A DNA stretch of 35,863 nucleotides from a virus, in IMG/VR virus record IMGVR_UViG_3300031278_000132, positions 1 to 35,863 of that record, one strand, 5' to 3'. Both the position numbers and the translations under genes were made by a program. Position 1 is the first letter of the stretch. The number at the start of each line of letters is the position of its first letter. Below the pieces are notes generated by a model. It did not search any database, was not told where the DNA came from, and worked only from the letters and a program-made list of their open reading frames with translations. Shown in pieces: positions 8,470 through 17,266 of this stretch.

Positions 8470-10764
8470 TTATATCCACTTTGTCACATCTATTTTTTCA
8501 TCCTCAAACGTTCTCATAATATCAACATACATGCTTTCCTGCCCCATTAAACAACCAGCCATAGCAACAAATAAATCCCTGTTTTTCATATCATCTGGGC
8601 CTTCAATATCCAGAAGCTCTCTGATAACTTCAGGATGTTCGCAACGTGTAGAATGAAGATTCACCCAGTCTCTCATAATATTAAAAATTTTTGCCTTAAC
8701 GGTTGGGCCTGCGGTAGTCCATCCAGGATTGTTCTTTATTTTCCCGGTAGCTATATCAACATCATACAAAAGATAACCGGAAAAGCCCCATTCGATAAAC
8801 TTATCTGCTACAATTGAAACATTCATTTCAGGGTACATCATGGACCCATATAAAATGCACATATTAAGCATGTCTCTGGCATATTCATCTCTTGTTGGGG
8901 GTCTATAAACGTATGTGCAAACAAAACGGGCTGTTTCATATTCTGATACTGGTTTTGTTGATGGGTCTCTGTTCGGATCATGTTTATAATATACCGCACC
9001 ACCTCCATCAGAAACCCTATATCCATCTGTTTTTTCTAACCTATAAGCATCTGCGGATGCTATGAAAGAAGTTTTATAAACTGGTCTTTTTATTCCCTGA
9101 TCTTCTATAATCAGGCTTTGCCGCTCTTCAGAAGGAAGCCAACTTATTTTAAATCTTCCATTTGGATTATCTACAAATTTAACAGGACCACCAAAACCGG
9201 AAACAGGGACAATATCTCCTGGTCTTATCTTATCATCAGCTTCAAATTCAAGATAATTAAGTCTTGCATTTAATAAATCAGAATTAAAAATCTGGTTTCT
9301 TCCCGTATTAGCAAAACAATCCCTAAAACTTTTGGGCGTCATTCTCTTCCAACCAGCGAGTCTCACCAAATCACCACTAGCCCTTATATCTGCCTCTTCA
9401 TTTTCAAGATATTCCCTACAACCCATTATTTGTCCTTCTTTATTTTTTACAATTCTGGACATATATGGAATTTGATAATCTTTAGGGCTATCAATTATAG
9501 GTTCTCCGTAAGGGCCTATAAAACCCTGATAAGATTCCCAGATAGGAAAATAAATATTTATTAAGCCGGATCTCGTCTGTCCATTAGTCATTCTATCTTG
9601 GAAGTGAGATGCTCGTGTAAGTTTTTGAAATTCCTTCGCAGATACCAGCTCCATTTCATCCACAGTACTCTTGCACAGAATTAATCCCTCTATTTCTCCA
9701 CCGAGAGCAACGCATCGCTTATGTACATCATGTCTCTGGTCTACACTCTCCCCTTCTGTTTTCCCAAGTTCATCAACATTTAATATATTAATTTTCTTTG
9801 AATCATAATAATGTCTCTTTGCTGTAGTAGCATAATCTGTTTTACTATTTAAACCGCCAATAAAATCAGAGGATGTGAACCTCGCCTCACTAACCAAATT
9901 AAAGCTGGCCATCATTGGCCTAAAGAAAAATGGCATTTTCTTAAATCCCAACAAAAACTTTTCTTCATATATTCCACTTGCTGTACTTTCTTTATTCCCC
10001 TGAATTCCATTATAAAATTCAAAATTACTTGTGACTTCGCATGCGTCTACATCCTCTCCCTTGCTACTATCTCCAACCCTTCTGCCTTTTAAAAAATTTG
10101 GGCCATAAACAGTTCTTGCGCCCATATCCTTCATCTTAGGTGTGCCATCTGGATATAATATTAAACTTCCGTCTGAATTATACTCCGGGCTTAATGTAGT
10201 TGTATAACAATATCTAACAGCATGAAACCATTTCCTATCCCTTTCCCAATATGTGGGTTTTCCTTCGTTTGTTTTTAACTGTTCTAAACGCCAATAATTC
10301 AAATAAAAAAAATGCCACCCGTCTAAAAATGTTGGCTTGCCATGAATAAACACCCATTTTCCAAATTCCCTAAAATACCACTGTCTTCTAATCCAATCAA
10401 TTTCAGAAATATACTCATCTGGTTTATCTTCTATTTCTTTCCATAAAGCATCATAAATCTTCCTTTCAAAAAGAAATGGGGATTCATTTTTTCTCCTGTT
10501 TCTTTTCATCATTTCTCTAACGGAACGTTCTGCATACTTCAGCTTTTCAGGGTATATCTCGTATTGGAAATATTGGTCTTTTGCCGGTAGACCATAATTA
10601 TCTATTAATTTCCAGTCTGGCGGTTCCGGTAATGCTATCTTGAATTTTTGTAAATCAGGATCATCAACATTATAATAAATAAATTTATCCGCATTTGAAT
10701 ATCCATCAAGAATCCACTTATCAACCTTCCCTCTATTATGCCTTATTGCCTCCGCTTTATCCAT
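8470..10764 (-). CDS. terL: Terminase large subunit (packaging ATPase-nuclease)
   Basis: This 764-residue protein is long for the family. The ATPase domain shows a non-canonical Walker A candidate, KGRRVGDSSKG (226-236), with the Lys ahead of the loop instead of GK[ST]. A clear Walker B is NILNVDE (326-332; D331 and E332). The C-terminal half contains acidic patches, SADAYR and LLYDVD, consistent with the RNase H-like nuclease that cuts concatemers. An extended N-terminal region (1-215) contains the Trp/Tyr-rich segment GWHFFYLNYWRLEQ. It starts at ATG 10764 inside the end of the preceding gene (8-bp overlap), so the two are probably translationally coupled. It docks on the portal and pumps DNA into proheads. 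Confidence 0.85.
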   Translation of the reverse strand: MDKAEAIRHNRGKVDKWILDGYSNADKFIYYNVDDPDLQKFKIALPEPPDWKLIDNYGLPAKDQYFQYEIYPEKLKYAERSVREMMKRNRRKNESPFLFERKIYDALWKEIEDKPDEYISEIDWIRRQWYFREFGKWVFIHGKPTFLDGWHFFYLNYWRLEQLKTNEGKPTYWERDRKWFHAVRYCYTTTLSPEYNSDGSLILYPDGTPKMKDMGARTVYGPNFLKGRRVGDSSKGEDVDACEVTSNFEFYNGIQGNKESTASGIYEEKFLLGFKKMPFFFRPMMASFNLVSEARFTSSDFIGGLNSKTDYATTAKRHYYDSKKINILNVDELGKTEGESVDQRHDVHKRCVALGGEIEGLILCKSTVDEMELVSAKEFQKLTRASHFQDRMTNGQTRSGLINIYFPIWESYQGFIGPYGEPIIDSPKDYQIPYMSRIVKNKEGQIMGCREYLENEEADIRASGDLVRLAGWKRMTPKSFRDCFANTGRNQIFNSDLLNARLNYLEFEADDKIRPGDIVPVSGFGGPVKFVDNPNGRFKISWLPSEERQSLIIEDQGIKRPVYKTSFIASADAYRLEKTDGYRVSDGGGAVYYKHDPNRDPSTKPVSEYETARFVCTYVYRPPTRDEYARDMLNMCILYGSMMYPEMNVSIVADKFIEWGFSGYLLYDVDIATGKIKNNPGWTTAGPTVKAKIFNIMRDWVNLHSTRCEHPEVIRELLDIEGPDDMKNRDLFVAMAGCLMGQESMYVDIMRTFEDEKIDVTKWI

Positions 10765-11434
10765 TATTCAAATTATATGGGTCTGGTAGTATTTGTTTTA
10801 AAGTTCCTTTTAGTTTAGCTTCAGCTATTTCTTCCGGCCTTATGCCCAATTGGAAATTATCAAGTTCGTAATATAAGCCATCCAACAAAGAAGAGCTGTC
10901 ATCTCCTAAAAATAACCTTTCTCTAAGTTTTGACATATCGTCCGTGAAAGACTCTATGTTTTTTCTGATTTCACCCACTTCCTTTACCCCAATATCAGAA
11001 CGAAGAAGTTTTTCCATTTCTATTGCCCTCGCCTGTTCATATACACAATACTGTTCAAACATTGGATTTCTGTTAAGTAGAATTACCCTGACAAAAAGAA
11101 GTGATGTTGGTTGTGGTCTGCAATAAAATATCTCTTCTACGTTTTTTGGGAACTTCTTTCCTTTGGCGAGTATTTCGAAGCCTGCAAGAAGGGCTGCCTG
11201 TTTTTTTCTTCTGAGTAAGTCTGGGATGGTTTTGAAAAGTATGTTCTCTGAATACATAAGAAAAGCATACTTCATTAATTTATCCGGATCTACCCCCACA
11301 TTTGATCTCTTAATAGAAAATTCTTTGTATTTTTTAAGTTCAGGAAATGATTGTAATACCGATTTATCTGTGTTGGCTAAAACATTAAATCTCTGATCAC
11401 GAAAATCATCTGCGGTAAATTTTACTTTGTCCAT
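10757..11434 (-). CDS. Terminase small subunit candidate
   Basis: This 225-residue, mostly helical, charged protein overlaps the large terminase start by 8 bp. No helix-turn-helix motif is unambiguous. The middle contains EQARAIEMEKLLRSDIGVKEVG followed by a helix of coiled-coil character. Its role as the DNA-recognition subunit is inferred from position. It starts at ATG 11434 behind a TATTTTTG box and an AACTAACGG leader, which probably begins the packaging operon. Confidence 0.5.
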   Translation of the reverse strand: MDKVKFTADDFRDQRFNVLANTDKSVLQSFPELKKYKEFSIKRSNVGVDPDKLMKYAFLMYSENILFKTIPDLLRRKKQAALLAGFEILAKGKKFPKNVEEIFYCRPQPTSLLFVRVILLNRNPMFEQYCVYEQARAIEMEKLLRSDIGVKEVGEIRKNIESFTDDMSKLRERLFLGDDSSSLLDGLYYELDNFQLGIRPEEIAEAKLKGTLKQILPDPYNLNNG

Positions 11435-11437
11435 ATC

Positions 11438-11458
11438 CCGTTAGTTTTCGCAAAAATA
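11438..11458 (-). promoter_or_regulatory. Promoter and leader of the packaging operon
   Basis: The minus strand shows TATTTTTG (11451-11458) and then AACTAACGG (11438-11446), followed 3 nt later by ATG 11434. The arrangement repeats that of the scaffold promoter. Confidence 0.55.
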
Positions 11459-11507
11459 CAAAAAGCAGAGGACATGCCTCTGCTCAAAACGAAAACTAAA
11501 AGAACTA

Positions 11508-12269
11508 CTAGCTGGGGTAGATCGCCGATATGTTCCACCTCTGAACGATTTTGTACATTTTTCTATTGTCGAATATGGCGAAAGCATAAGATTCCAAATC
11601 CCATGTTTTACGCGGATCTTCAATTAAAAACCTGTCTCCCGTTTTTAATTCCTCCGTACCATAATCTGTACGTTTTAAATCTTTTTTATCACCAGGTATT
11701 CGATATTTTCGATTTAAACTTCCCACATACTTTACCACCCCTTCATTTTCTATATATTTTTTACCAACCCGCTTTACTTCTTTCCCGGCAATAATAAACG
11801 TGTCATTTTCTTCTATCTGCTCATAAAGTACGTAGCCGTTACACATAATTACCTCGTTACCACGTATTGCCAACTGTATGGCATTGTAAGGAACAAGTTT
11901 CATTATTCGTTTATTATCATCTGTAAAAATATAGCTGTTCCATGCATCAAAATGATTTACATATACAGTATCTCCCTCCTTAATCTCAACATCACACTCC
12001 CAAATTTGAGAACTTCTATCATCTTCGGCTATGGTTATGTTAGAACACGCCTGAATAACAACCCCTCTCCTTGTAGCAAAACCAGCCCAGTTATATGATT
12101 CTAATCCATGAGTTATAATTCCCCCAACAGTTTTTCTTACATCTTCAGGGAATACCTCTATTAAAACTTTATTGGTTTTAGGACCAATCTTAAATTTATC
12201 CAAGTCTATTTGAATTGGTGTCAGCAACTCAAACTCATTCTTCTTTCCTTTCTTACTAAACCCTTTCAT
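11508..12269 (-). CDS. GroES-like co-chaperonin candidate
   Basis: This 253-residue protein has a first half resembling GroES/gp31 proteins. VLIEVFPEDVRKTVGGIITH (about 35-54) matches the first strand and mobile-loop region, followed by RRGVVIQACS and then EIKEGDTVYVNHF, corresponding to the family's VKVGD.V motif. The second half again has strand-rich KTGDRFLIEDP, which could be a second barrel. Family knowledge: phage co-chaperonins cap host GroEL to fold the capsid protein. It overlaps its upstream neighbour by 4 bp (ATGA). The assignment rests on motif resemblance only. Confidence 0.5.
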   Translation of the reverse strand: MKGFSKKGKKNEFELLTPIQIDLDKFKIGPKTNKVLIEVFPEDVRKTVGGIITHGLESYNWAGFATRRGVVIQACSNITIAEDDRSSQIWECDVEIKEGDTVYVNHFDAWNSYIFTDDNKRIMKLVPYNAIQLAIRGNEVIMCNGYVLYEQIEENDTFIIAGKEVKRVGKKYIENEGVVKYVGSLNRKYRIPGDKKDLKRTDYGTEELKTGDRFLIEDPRKTWDLESYAFAIFDNRKMYKIVQRWNISAIYPS

Positions 12270-12532
12270 AATTCCAAAGCAAATTCATCAATAAGTTTAC
12301 TTATATCATGGTTCTTCTCCATCATTTTTTTTAAGCCTTCTTTCTCATCAAATGAGATGACGGACTTAGAGAATGTGGCTTCGTCTTTGTGCTGGTCATA
12401 AATATGCAAAATATCCGCATGAAGCAGTTCATCAAATTTCGGTTCCACATGGAACACCCTATTATCTTCCCCAACCAATAATGTAAAAATAATATCAGGA
12501 AAATTCATATCAACAACAAGCGTTCTTCTCAT
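12266..12532 (-). CDS. Small hypothetical protein
   Basis: An 88-residue acidic protein with no recognised motif; the N-terminus is beta-like and the C-terminus helical. It overlaps both neighbours by 4 bp (ATGA), so it is translated with the primase and the GroES-like protein. Confidence 0.7.
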   Translation of the reverse strand: MRRTLVVDMNFPDIIFTLLVGEDNRVFHVEPKFDELLHADILHIYDQHKDEATFSKSVISFDEKEGLKKMMEKNHDISKLIDEFALEL

Positions 12533-13392
12533 GATTTCAAGTATTCGTTTATGTCGTTATGCTGAGCATATTTATTTCTGTGATCTATATACTTAATTCC
12601 CACATCATCAAGCTTTTTTATTGCCCTGTCCGCTGCTTCATCATTATCTAAATATAAATTATTTTTCCCTTCGGTGGACAGATACTTATAAACATTAGGA
12701 AACGTGGTTAGGGTGTTTAGAATAATAGCAACACCAAAAGGAGTGTTCGTCTTATTAATTGTAAGATACGATAAAAAATCAAAAAATCCCTCGAATACAT
12801 ACCTATCACCATAATCTCCGATCAACGTGAACCACTTAGGGCGTGTGCTTATCTTAAAAAATCCATTTCTCAATTCATATCCTCCAAGATTATTCTTGAA
12901 CCCGATCAATCTATAAGTTTTACCATTCTTAGAGTTTGGAAATTGTACATGAATCTGCTTACAATATTTCTTTGCAATTTCCACATCAACACATCTTTTT
13001 TCAATATATCTTATTAAATCATCATCCTTGACCTCGCTTCTTTCTACAATAAGTATATTTTCCTTGTCAGGAGCAGTGTCTTTCGTAAAAATACGAACAT
13101 TACTTTTCTGTTCTCCAAGAAGAATATCTAATGCTCTGCCAAATTCGCAACCCTCAATCTCTCTTACCAAATCTATAACGTCTCTCCATTTATTATCATC
13201 GTTCCCGAAGTCCTTCCATTTATTTAATTTTCTGCTTACCGCAAGAGAAGCCGTTGTGTCTCTTGACGGTCTGTTTGGTAATGGGGATATATACATCCAA
13301 TACGATCCTTTACTTTTTGGTTTTAGCCCTTTACTTGCCAAATAAGAAGTAATGTCGCTGTTTCTGGCTTGTATTATTCTGTCTTTATCCAA
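12529..13392 (-). CDS. DNA primase with Toprim domain (CHC2-like fold lacking the zinc cysteines)
   Basis: This 287-residue protein's C-terminal half carries Toprim motifs: FEGFFDFLSYL with E201 and LYLDNDEAADRA with the DxD pair D249 and D251. The N-terminal 95 residues follow the layout of DnaG-type CHC2 zinc domains (SYWMYISPLPNRPSRD, KWKDFGND, VIDLVREIEGCEF), but the zinc-binding Cys/His are replaced. It would synthesise primers for phage replication. The start is TTG at 13392, overlapping the end of the upstream gene by 8 bp. No helicase domain is fused. Confidence 0.78.
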   Translation of the reverse strand: MDKDRIIQARNSDITSYLASKGLKPKSKGSYWMYISPLPNRPSRDTTASLAVSRKLNKWKDFGNDDNKWRDVIDLVREIEGCEFGRALDILLGEQKSNVRIFTKDTAPDKENILIVERSEVKDDDLIRYIEKRCVDVEIAKKYCKQIHVQFPNSKNGKTYRLIGFKNNLGGYELRNGFFKISTRPKWFTLIGDYGDRYVFEGFFDFLSYLTINKTNTPFGVAIILNTLTTFPNVYKYLSTEGKNNLYLDNDEAADRAIKKLDDVGIKYIDHRNKYAQHNDINEYLKS

Positions 13393-13882
13393 TCGACTCT
13401 ATTTTTATTGTTTTGGATGTATATTTACTGTACTCCCTTACACTGTCTAAAGCTATTTCCAGCTTGGATTTGTCTGGAATACTCATGCTTTTCATCCCGA
13501 ATAATGCGCCCATTATATAATCTTTTCCGTCCCCTATTGCAATCCAGTTATTTTTTACATGATAAAGAACCCCTCCTTTCCAGTGTAAAAGATTCCCGTC
13601 TATTGTTACAATTAAAAGTTCTATATTTTCAAATTCTTTTTCTTCCGGTATTGTCCTTAAGGATTCAAGTATTGATTGGAAAGTATATTGGGGAAAGTTT
13701 AAGGCATCAACAAGGAGATATTGGTGGAATAGTTGCGAATTTATAATGCCAATGAGTAATTTATCTTTTATGCGAATGATGGGCACGTTTTCTATTTCAA
13801 GCGAAAGACCATCATCCATATAAGAAACACAACATCCTAAATATAATTCTCGCTCTCCTTTATACGCTACAAATGTACCCAT
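13385..13882 (-). CDS. Ntn-hydrolase (proteasome/HslV-like) phage protein
   Basis: This 165-residue protein has the C-terminal half pattern of phage proteasome-like proteins: strand LLIVTIDGNLLHW, then WIAIGDGKDYIMGALFGMKS corresponding to the family's aIGSG..yA.gAL, then a helix and SKYTSKTIKI. The N-terminal nucleophile region is poorly conserved, so catalytic activity is doubtful. A second protein of this fold lies at 20580-21116. Role unknown; candidates include peptidase or scaffold-like function. Confidence 0.55.
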   Translation of the reverse strand: MGTFVAYKGERELYLGCCVSYMDDGLSLEIENVPIIRIKDKLLIGIINSQLFHQYLLVDALNFPQYTFQSILESLRTIPEEKEFENIELLIVTIDGNLLHWKGGVLYHVKNNWIAIGDGKDYIMGALFGMKSMSIPDKSKLEIALDSVREYSKYTSKTIKIESIG

Positions 13883-13884
13883 AT

Positions 13885-14175
13885 CTATAAAAACAACTCA
13901 TATTCTCCAATATAACAAATTCCATATTCTAATACAAAAAATCCCATACCATTTTCCTCTTCATCTTCCTCCATCTTTGCAGACAATTCAACAGCAGCAT
14001 TAAAAGCGTCTTGCTCTGTTTTATAAATTTCACTTTCGCCAAAATATGATTTAAGTTCTTTTTTCCTTTTCTTTGAACCTTCTGGAAAATAATCTACATT
14101 TTCAATAGCCTGTGCGCAGGTTATCCTATAACCATCCGGGAACTTTGCAATATATATTCCATTATCTGCGCTCAT
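13885..14175 (-). CDS. Small hypothetical protein
   Basis: 96 residues beginning MSADNGIYIAKFPDGYRITC. This opening resembles small phage proteins I have seen in many genomes, with no known function. The C-terminus is beta-rich (GMGFFVLEYGICYIGEYEL). It is separated from its neighbours by 2 bp on each side, so it belongs to the same operon. Confidence 0.72.
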   Translation of the reverse strand: MSADNGIYIAKFPDGYRITCAQAIENVDYFPEGSKKRKKELKSYFGESEIYKTEQDAFNAAVELSAKMEEDEEENGMGFFVLEYGICYIGEYELFL

Positions 14176-14177
14176 AA

Positions 14178-14516
14178 TTAAATTTTTACTCCATGTGCTA
14201 ACATTATGTCGAGTAACTCATAAAAATCTTCTTTTTTCATTACCACGACTTCTCCTTTGTAATTTCTTTTATGGAAAATTACATTGTATTTATCATCATC
14301 TGGCATTTCAGAAAGAATGTCATGATATGGCGGTGTGCGCTCAAGAGCTTTTATTTGTATACCAAGGAATCCTGTTTTGATTAAGTCCCTTTTTTCAACA
14401 TCATCTATATACTTAGATGCATACCTTGATGTTTCACAGTCTGGATAATAATATTTACGAAGTTCTTTTCTTATCTGGAGCTCGTACCCTATTCCTTTTT
14501 TTCTTGCGTTTTTCAT
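14178..14516 (-). CDS. PD-(D/E)XK-type nuclease candidate (resolvase-like)
   Basis: This 112-residue protein shows the layout of small Hjc-like or VRR-type nucleases: a first helix GIGYELQIRKELRKY with a conserved-position Glu, a central acidic DVEKRDLIKTGFLGIQIKA in which D and the QxK motif would form the active site, and a C-terminal helix. It overlaps the exonuclease gene by 4 bp (ATGA). It could process recombination or replication intermediates. Confidence 0.5.
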   Translation of the reverse strand: MKNARKKGIGYELQIRKELRKYYYPDCETSRYASKYIDDVEKRDLIKTGFLGIQIKALERTPPYHDILSEMPDDDKYNVIFHKRNYKGEVVVMKKEDFYELLDIMLAHGVKI

Positions 14517-15223
14517 ATATTGATTTTACGATAATTTCCTCTTACAGTTTCTATATCTTTTTTACAATAATCATAAATTTCCTGATGCTTCCCATCATTC
14601 CATGCATCCAAAACTTTTGATCCATCCATATCTTTACTGTAAGGAACTCCAAGATATTCTGCTATGACGTTCTGTGCAACATAATACTTGTAATTCAAAA
14701 AGCCCCAAATCTTCATTACATCTTTTATGTGTTCTTTACCTTGATAATCTGTAAAACCCCTTAAAAATCTGGTTAAGGAAGAAAGGTTATACTTTATCGC
14801 TTTGTGGTAGATGTTTAGAAGGTCAAATTCCTGAATGTTGTGTCCAATAATATCAACAGAATATTTTTTACTTTCTTTCTTGTCTATTAATTCCTGAAAG
14901 GATTTAATAATCTCTTCTTCTGTCCCGGTTAATGCATCAGGCTTATCATCATCAAATGCATATCCTATACATACTATCCTGTTAAAATGAGAGTCGAGGG
15001 CTTGTTTTCTATATCCCTCGTCAACCTTTATGGCAATTTGCTCTTTGAGTTCGTTCCATTTTTGAATTAGAATAGGATATTGTTGTTTCCGGTATTCTTC
15101 TGCAAGTGCAGCTTTTCGGTTGCCAACCTTTACGTCCCATAACTTAGGTCTGGGGGGTGGTTCAATTTTCGGATATTCTCCTGCGGGAATAGTTTCAATG
15201 TCAATAAAAAGTTCTCTGTCCAT
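14513..15223 (-). CDS. DEDDy-family 3'-5' exonuclease
   Basis: This 236-residue protein carries all three exonuclease motifs: FIDIET (D8, E10), GHNIQEFDL (D134) and YCKKDIETV (Y219 and D223, the YxxxD form). It resembles stand-alone exonucleases related to the PolB proofreading domain. No polymerase domain is present. It probably acts in replication proofreading or end processing. The start overlaps the upstream stop (TAATG). Confidence 0.8.
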   Translation of the reverse strand: MDRELFIDIETIPAGEYPKIEPPPRPKLWDVKVGNRKAALAEEYRKQQYPILIQKWNELKEQIAIKVDEGYRKQALDSHFNRIVCIGYAFDDDKPDALTGTEEEIIKSFQELIDKKESKKYSVDIIGHNIQEFDLLNIYHKAIKYNLSSLTRFLRGFTDYQGKEHIKDVMKIWGFLNYKYYVAQNVIAEYLGVPYSKDMDGSKVLDAWNDGKHQEIYDYCKKDIETVRGNYRKINI

Positions 15224-15624
15224 TATGCCATATTTTTTATTTCAAGTAATTTGAAAAAATCATCATAAATAATGCCTATTTTTTTTAATCCATTGTTAAA
15301 TACATCGTCTGTTATAATTTCATTCGTATCTAAATTCACACCATAAGTCAATATATTTGATCCATCTCTTAATGGTTTACCAAAATATATTCCTCCAATG
15401 GTAACATCCCCATCTCCTTTATTCCATAAAACATAAAAATGAAATTTAGGTTTTTCTTTTTTATTACTGAATATATTCCACCCAGCATAATAATGTGCTA
15501 ATTTTGCCATCCTTCTTCTATCTGTAGTGAAAGTCCCCCCGACAAAAGGAATGTCAACGAAATCTTTGGTATGCTTATTTATAAATCTAATAAATCTTGT
15601 GGACTTATACTTATATTCTTTCAT
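15223..15624 (-). CDS. Hypothetical protein
   Basis: 133 residues, basic N-terminal half and mixed alpha/beta, with no recognised motif. It is co-transcribed with the exonuclease (1-bp overlap). Confidence 0.68.
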   Translation of the reverse strand: MKEYKYKSTRFIRFINKHTKDFVDIPFVGGTFTTDRRRMAKLAHYYAGWNIFSNKKEKPKFHFYVLWNKGDGDVTIGGIYFGKPLRDGSNILTYGVNLDTNEIITDDVFNNGLKKIGIIYDDFFKLLEIKNMA

Positions 15625-15629
15625 AATAT

Positions 15630-15890
15630 TTAATCATTTTTTTTACCAATCCGCCCTAACTTACTAACAAGTTCAGAATTTATTGTTCTCCCATCCTCAA
15701 GCGTATAGCTATTATTAAGAATAGAACAATCAATAATCATTAGTGTGTCGTTTTGAAAAATAATCGTATCACCAACCACGCCCTGAAAATTATCAATCTC
15801 ATCAAACATATTATCAGAACAATCTTTTAATAAGTAAAAAAACAAAATAATTACTCCAACAAAAAATAAAGCGCCTAAAAATGATTTCAT
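15630..15890 (-). CDS. Small single-pass membrane protein
   Basis: 86 residues with an N-terminal hydrophobic segment FLGALFFVGVIILFFYLL (about 4-21), then an acidic, beta-rich extracytoplasmic or cytoplasmic domain. A Cys right after the segment (KDCSDN) is not in a standard lipobox. Function unknown. Confidence 0.65.
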   Translation of the reverse strand: MKSFLGALFFVGVIILFFYLLKDCSDNMFDEIDNFQGVVGDTIIFQNDTLMIIDCSILNNSYTLEDGRTINSELVSKLGRIGKKND

Positions 15891-15894
15891 AATT

Positions 15895-16395
15895 TTAAGG
15901 ATTTAATATTTCCATTTCACATACACCCCACCATTCATGAGTTCCGAATGGTGATGTTGCTTCAAAATCACCTGAATAAATTTCTTTCCATTCTTTTTTC
16001 TTTTTTGCTTTATGTTTGCGAAGTGCTGACTGCGCCCCTTTTCTTGTTAAATGCAAGCTGACTGTTGCTGCTGCGCTCTCGTAAATACAATCATTATATA
16101 AAAAAGCAAATACCTTCATTTGATTATTATTCTTTGATATCGTTAAATTTTTCTCATCACTCTGTATTTTTTTAAAAAAAATATTTTTTGCGATAGGGTT
16201 AGCTAAAACTTTTTTCATAAAATAAGTCATTGGTGCTTCCATTTTTTTTTCTAATATTTTAATGAGTTCATTTTTCATTTTCAATATATCAGATTTTAAT
16301 TGTTTTTTTAGTTCTTTTCCCATAAAACCATAAAAATCCAATTCAATCTTTTCATCCCAGTATTCATCACTTTTAAGAATATTTTCTCTCTCCAT
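15895..16395 (-). CDS. Hypothetical protein
   Basis: 166 residues. The N-terminal 90 are helical and Lys-rich, and the C-terminal part contains LHLTRKGAQSALRKHKAKKK, a basic stretch that may bind nucleic acid, and ends with THEWWGVCEMEI. No family recognised. It follows a terminator, so it probably has its own start signal. Confidence 0.66.
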   Translation of the reverse strand: MERENILKSDEYWDEKIELDFYGFMGKELKKQLKSDILKMKNELIKILEKKMEAPMTYFMKKVLANPIAKNIFFKKIQSDEKNLTISKNNNQMKVFAFLYNDCIYESAAATVSLHLTRKGAQSALRKHKAKKKKEWKEIYSGDFEATSPFGTHEWWGVCEMEILNP

Positions 16396-16407
16396 CTCTT
16401 TAATTTT

Positions 16408-16436
16408 AAAAAGAAGCTCCCCCGAAGGGGAGTTTC
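16408..16436 (-). terminator. Rho-independent terminator with UUCG-type tetraloop
   Basis: On the minus strand CTCCCC pairs with GGGGAG around TTCG, followed by CTTCTTTTT. It lies between the TTG-start small gene and the 166-aa gene. Confidence 0.75.
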
Positions 16437-16444
16437 AGCTTCCG

Positions 16445-16633
16445 TTAGTCATCAGCCATGCGCCTTTCTTCTAGGAAGTGTTCGTGTAATGGCTCGATCA
16501 CATCACAGTCATCCGCATCTATCATATCTTTACGATTACGTATATTTTCAATAATGTTTCGTATTTTTATGAAGTGCTTATACAGATAAATAATAAATTT
16601 CTGCGATTCTTCCTTTAATTCGTTAGCTTCCAA
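16445..16633 (-). CDS. Small helical hypothetical protein (TTG start)
   Basis: 62 residues, helical and charged, ending EERRMADD. The only in-frame start covering the whole product is TTG at 16633, since a stop lies 5 codons upstream. It is the first minus-strand gene left of the divergent region and is followed by a strong terminator. No family recognised. Confidence 0.5.
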   Translation of the reverse strand: MEANELKEESQKFIIYLYKHFIKIRNIIENIRNRKDMIDADDCDVIEPLHEHFLEERRMADD

Positions 16634-16739
16634 TACTTTAATTATTTACATGTTAAACACCACAAATTTTCTTGACAAACTTATGTAAATTTTTAATAAA
16701 AAACAATTTTTTCTCAATTATTTTTTTTATCTTTATACC
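16634..16739. promoter_or_regulatory. Divergent intergenic promoter region
   Basis: This 106-bp, very A/T-rich region separates the minus-strand and plus-strand blocks. On the plus strand TATCTTTA (16728-16735) resembles the TAnnTTTG box and ends 4 nt before ATG 16740, which would give a nearly leaderless transcript. No equally good minus-strand box was found. It is the natural switch point between the two transcription directions. Confidence 0.5.
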
Positions 16740-17030
16740 ATGATTATAAATTTTGAAGAAATAGATAAATCATTTTTGCTTCAACCCCTGTCAAGAGAAA
16801 GTAGGTTGGAAATTTACAAAACAATCTATTTACAAGGAATAGACAAGGGAACTCATTTGGAGAGGTGTTCGGTAAAAAAAACAAATTCATATAAAAAAAA
16901 CAGGCATAAGAAAAGATTTATGGATACAATTTCCGATATTAACAACTATTTGCTTAGTGGTGCTGATGCCTACAAGCGTAAAGAATACAGGGTCAGACAT
17001 CAGAAGAAAAAAGAAACAGAAAATTTATAA
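16740..17030 (+). CDS. Small basic hypothetical protein, first gene of the rightward block
   Basis: 96 residues. The N-terminus is acidic and helical, and the C-terminal half is very basic (NSYKKNRHKKRFMD, RKEYRVRHQKKKE), suggesting nucleic-acid binding. Start ATG is 4 nt after a TATCTTTA box. Function unknown. Confidence 0.65.
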   Translation: MIINFEEIDKSFLLQPLSRESRLEIYKTIYLQGIDKGTHLERCSVKKTNSYKKNRHKKRFMDTISDINNYLLSGADAYKRKEYRVRHQKKKETENL

Positions 17031-17032
17031 TT

Positions 17033-17266
17033 ATGAGTTTAGCAGAATTTTATTTGGAAAATGGAAATCATATTAAGATTTACCATAATGCAGACGTAAT
17101 GGGAATGATAGATGAATATGAATATGCATTTAAAAACGATGGGTTTTTCTTTTTATCTAATTGGGGTGAGCACATAAAAGAACTTTACTACAATGGTAGA
17201 CGAATTGATGATACTAATTTTTCTTTTCCGGTTAGAAAAATAGATTTGCATAAATTTGAAGATTAA
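17033..17266 (+). CDS. Small hypothetical protein
   Basis: 77 residues, aromatic and acidic, beginning MSLAEFYLENGNHIKIY. It lies 2 bp after the preceding gene, and its stop overlaps the next start (TAATG). No motif recognised. Confidence 0.65.
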   Translation: MSLAEFYLENGNHIKIYHNADVMGMIDEYEYAFKNDGFFFLSNWGEHIKELYYNGRRIDDTNFSFPVRKIDLHKFED

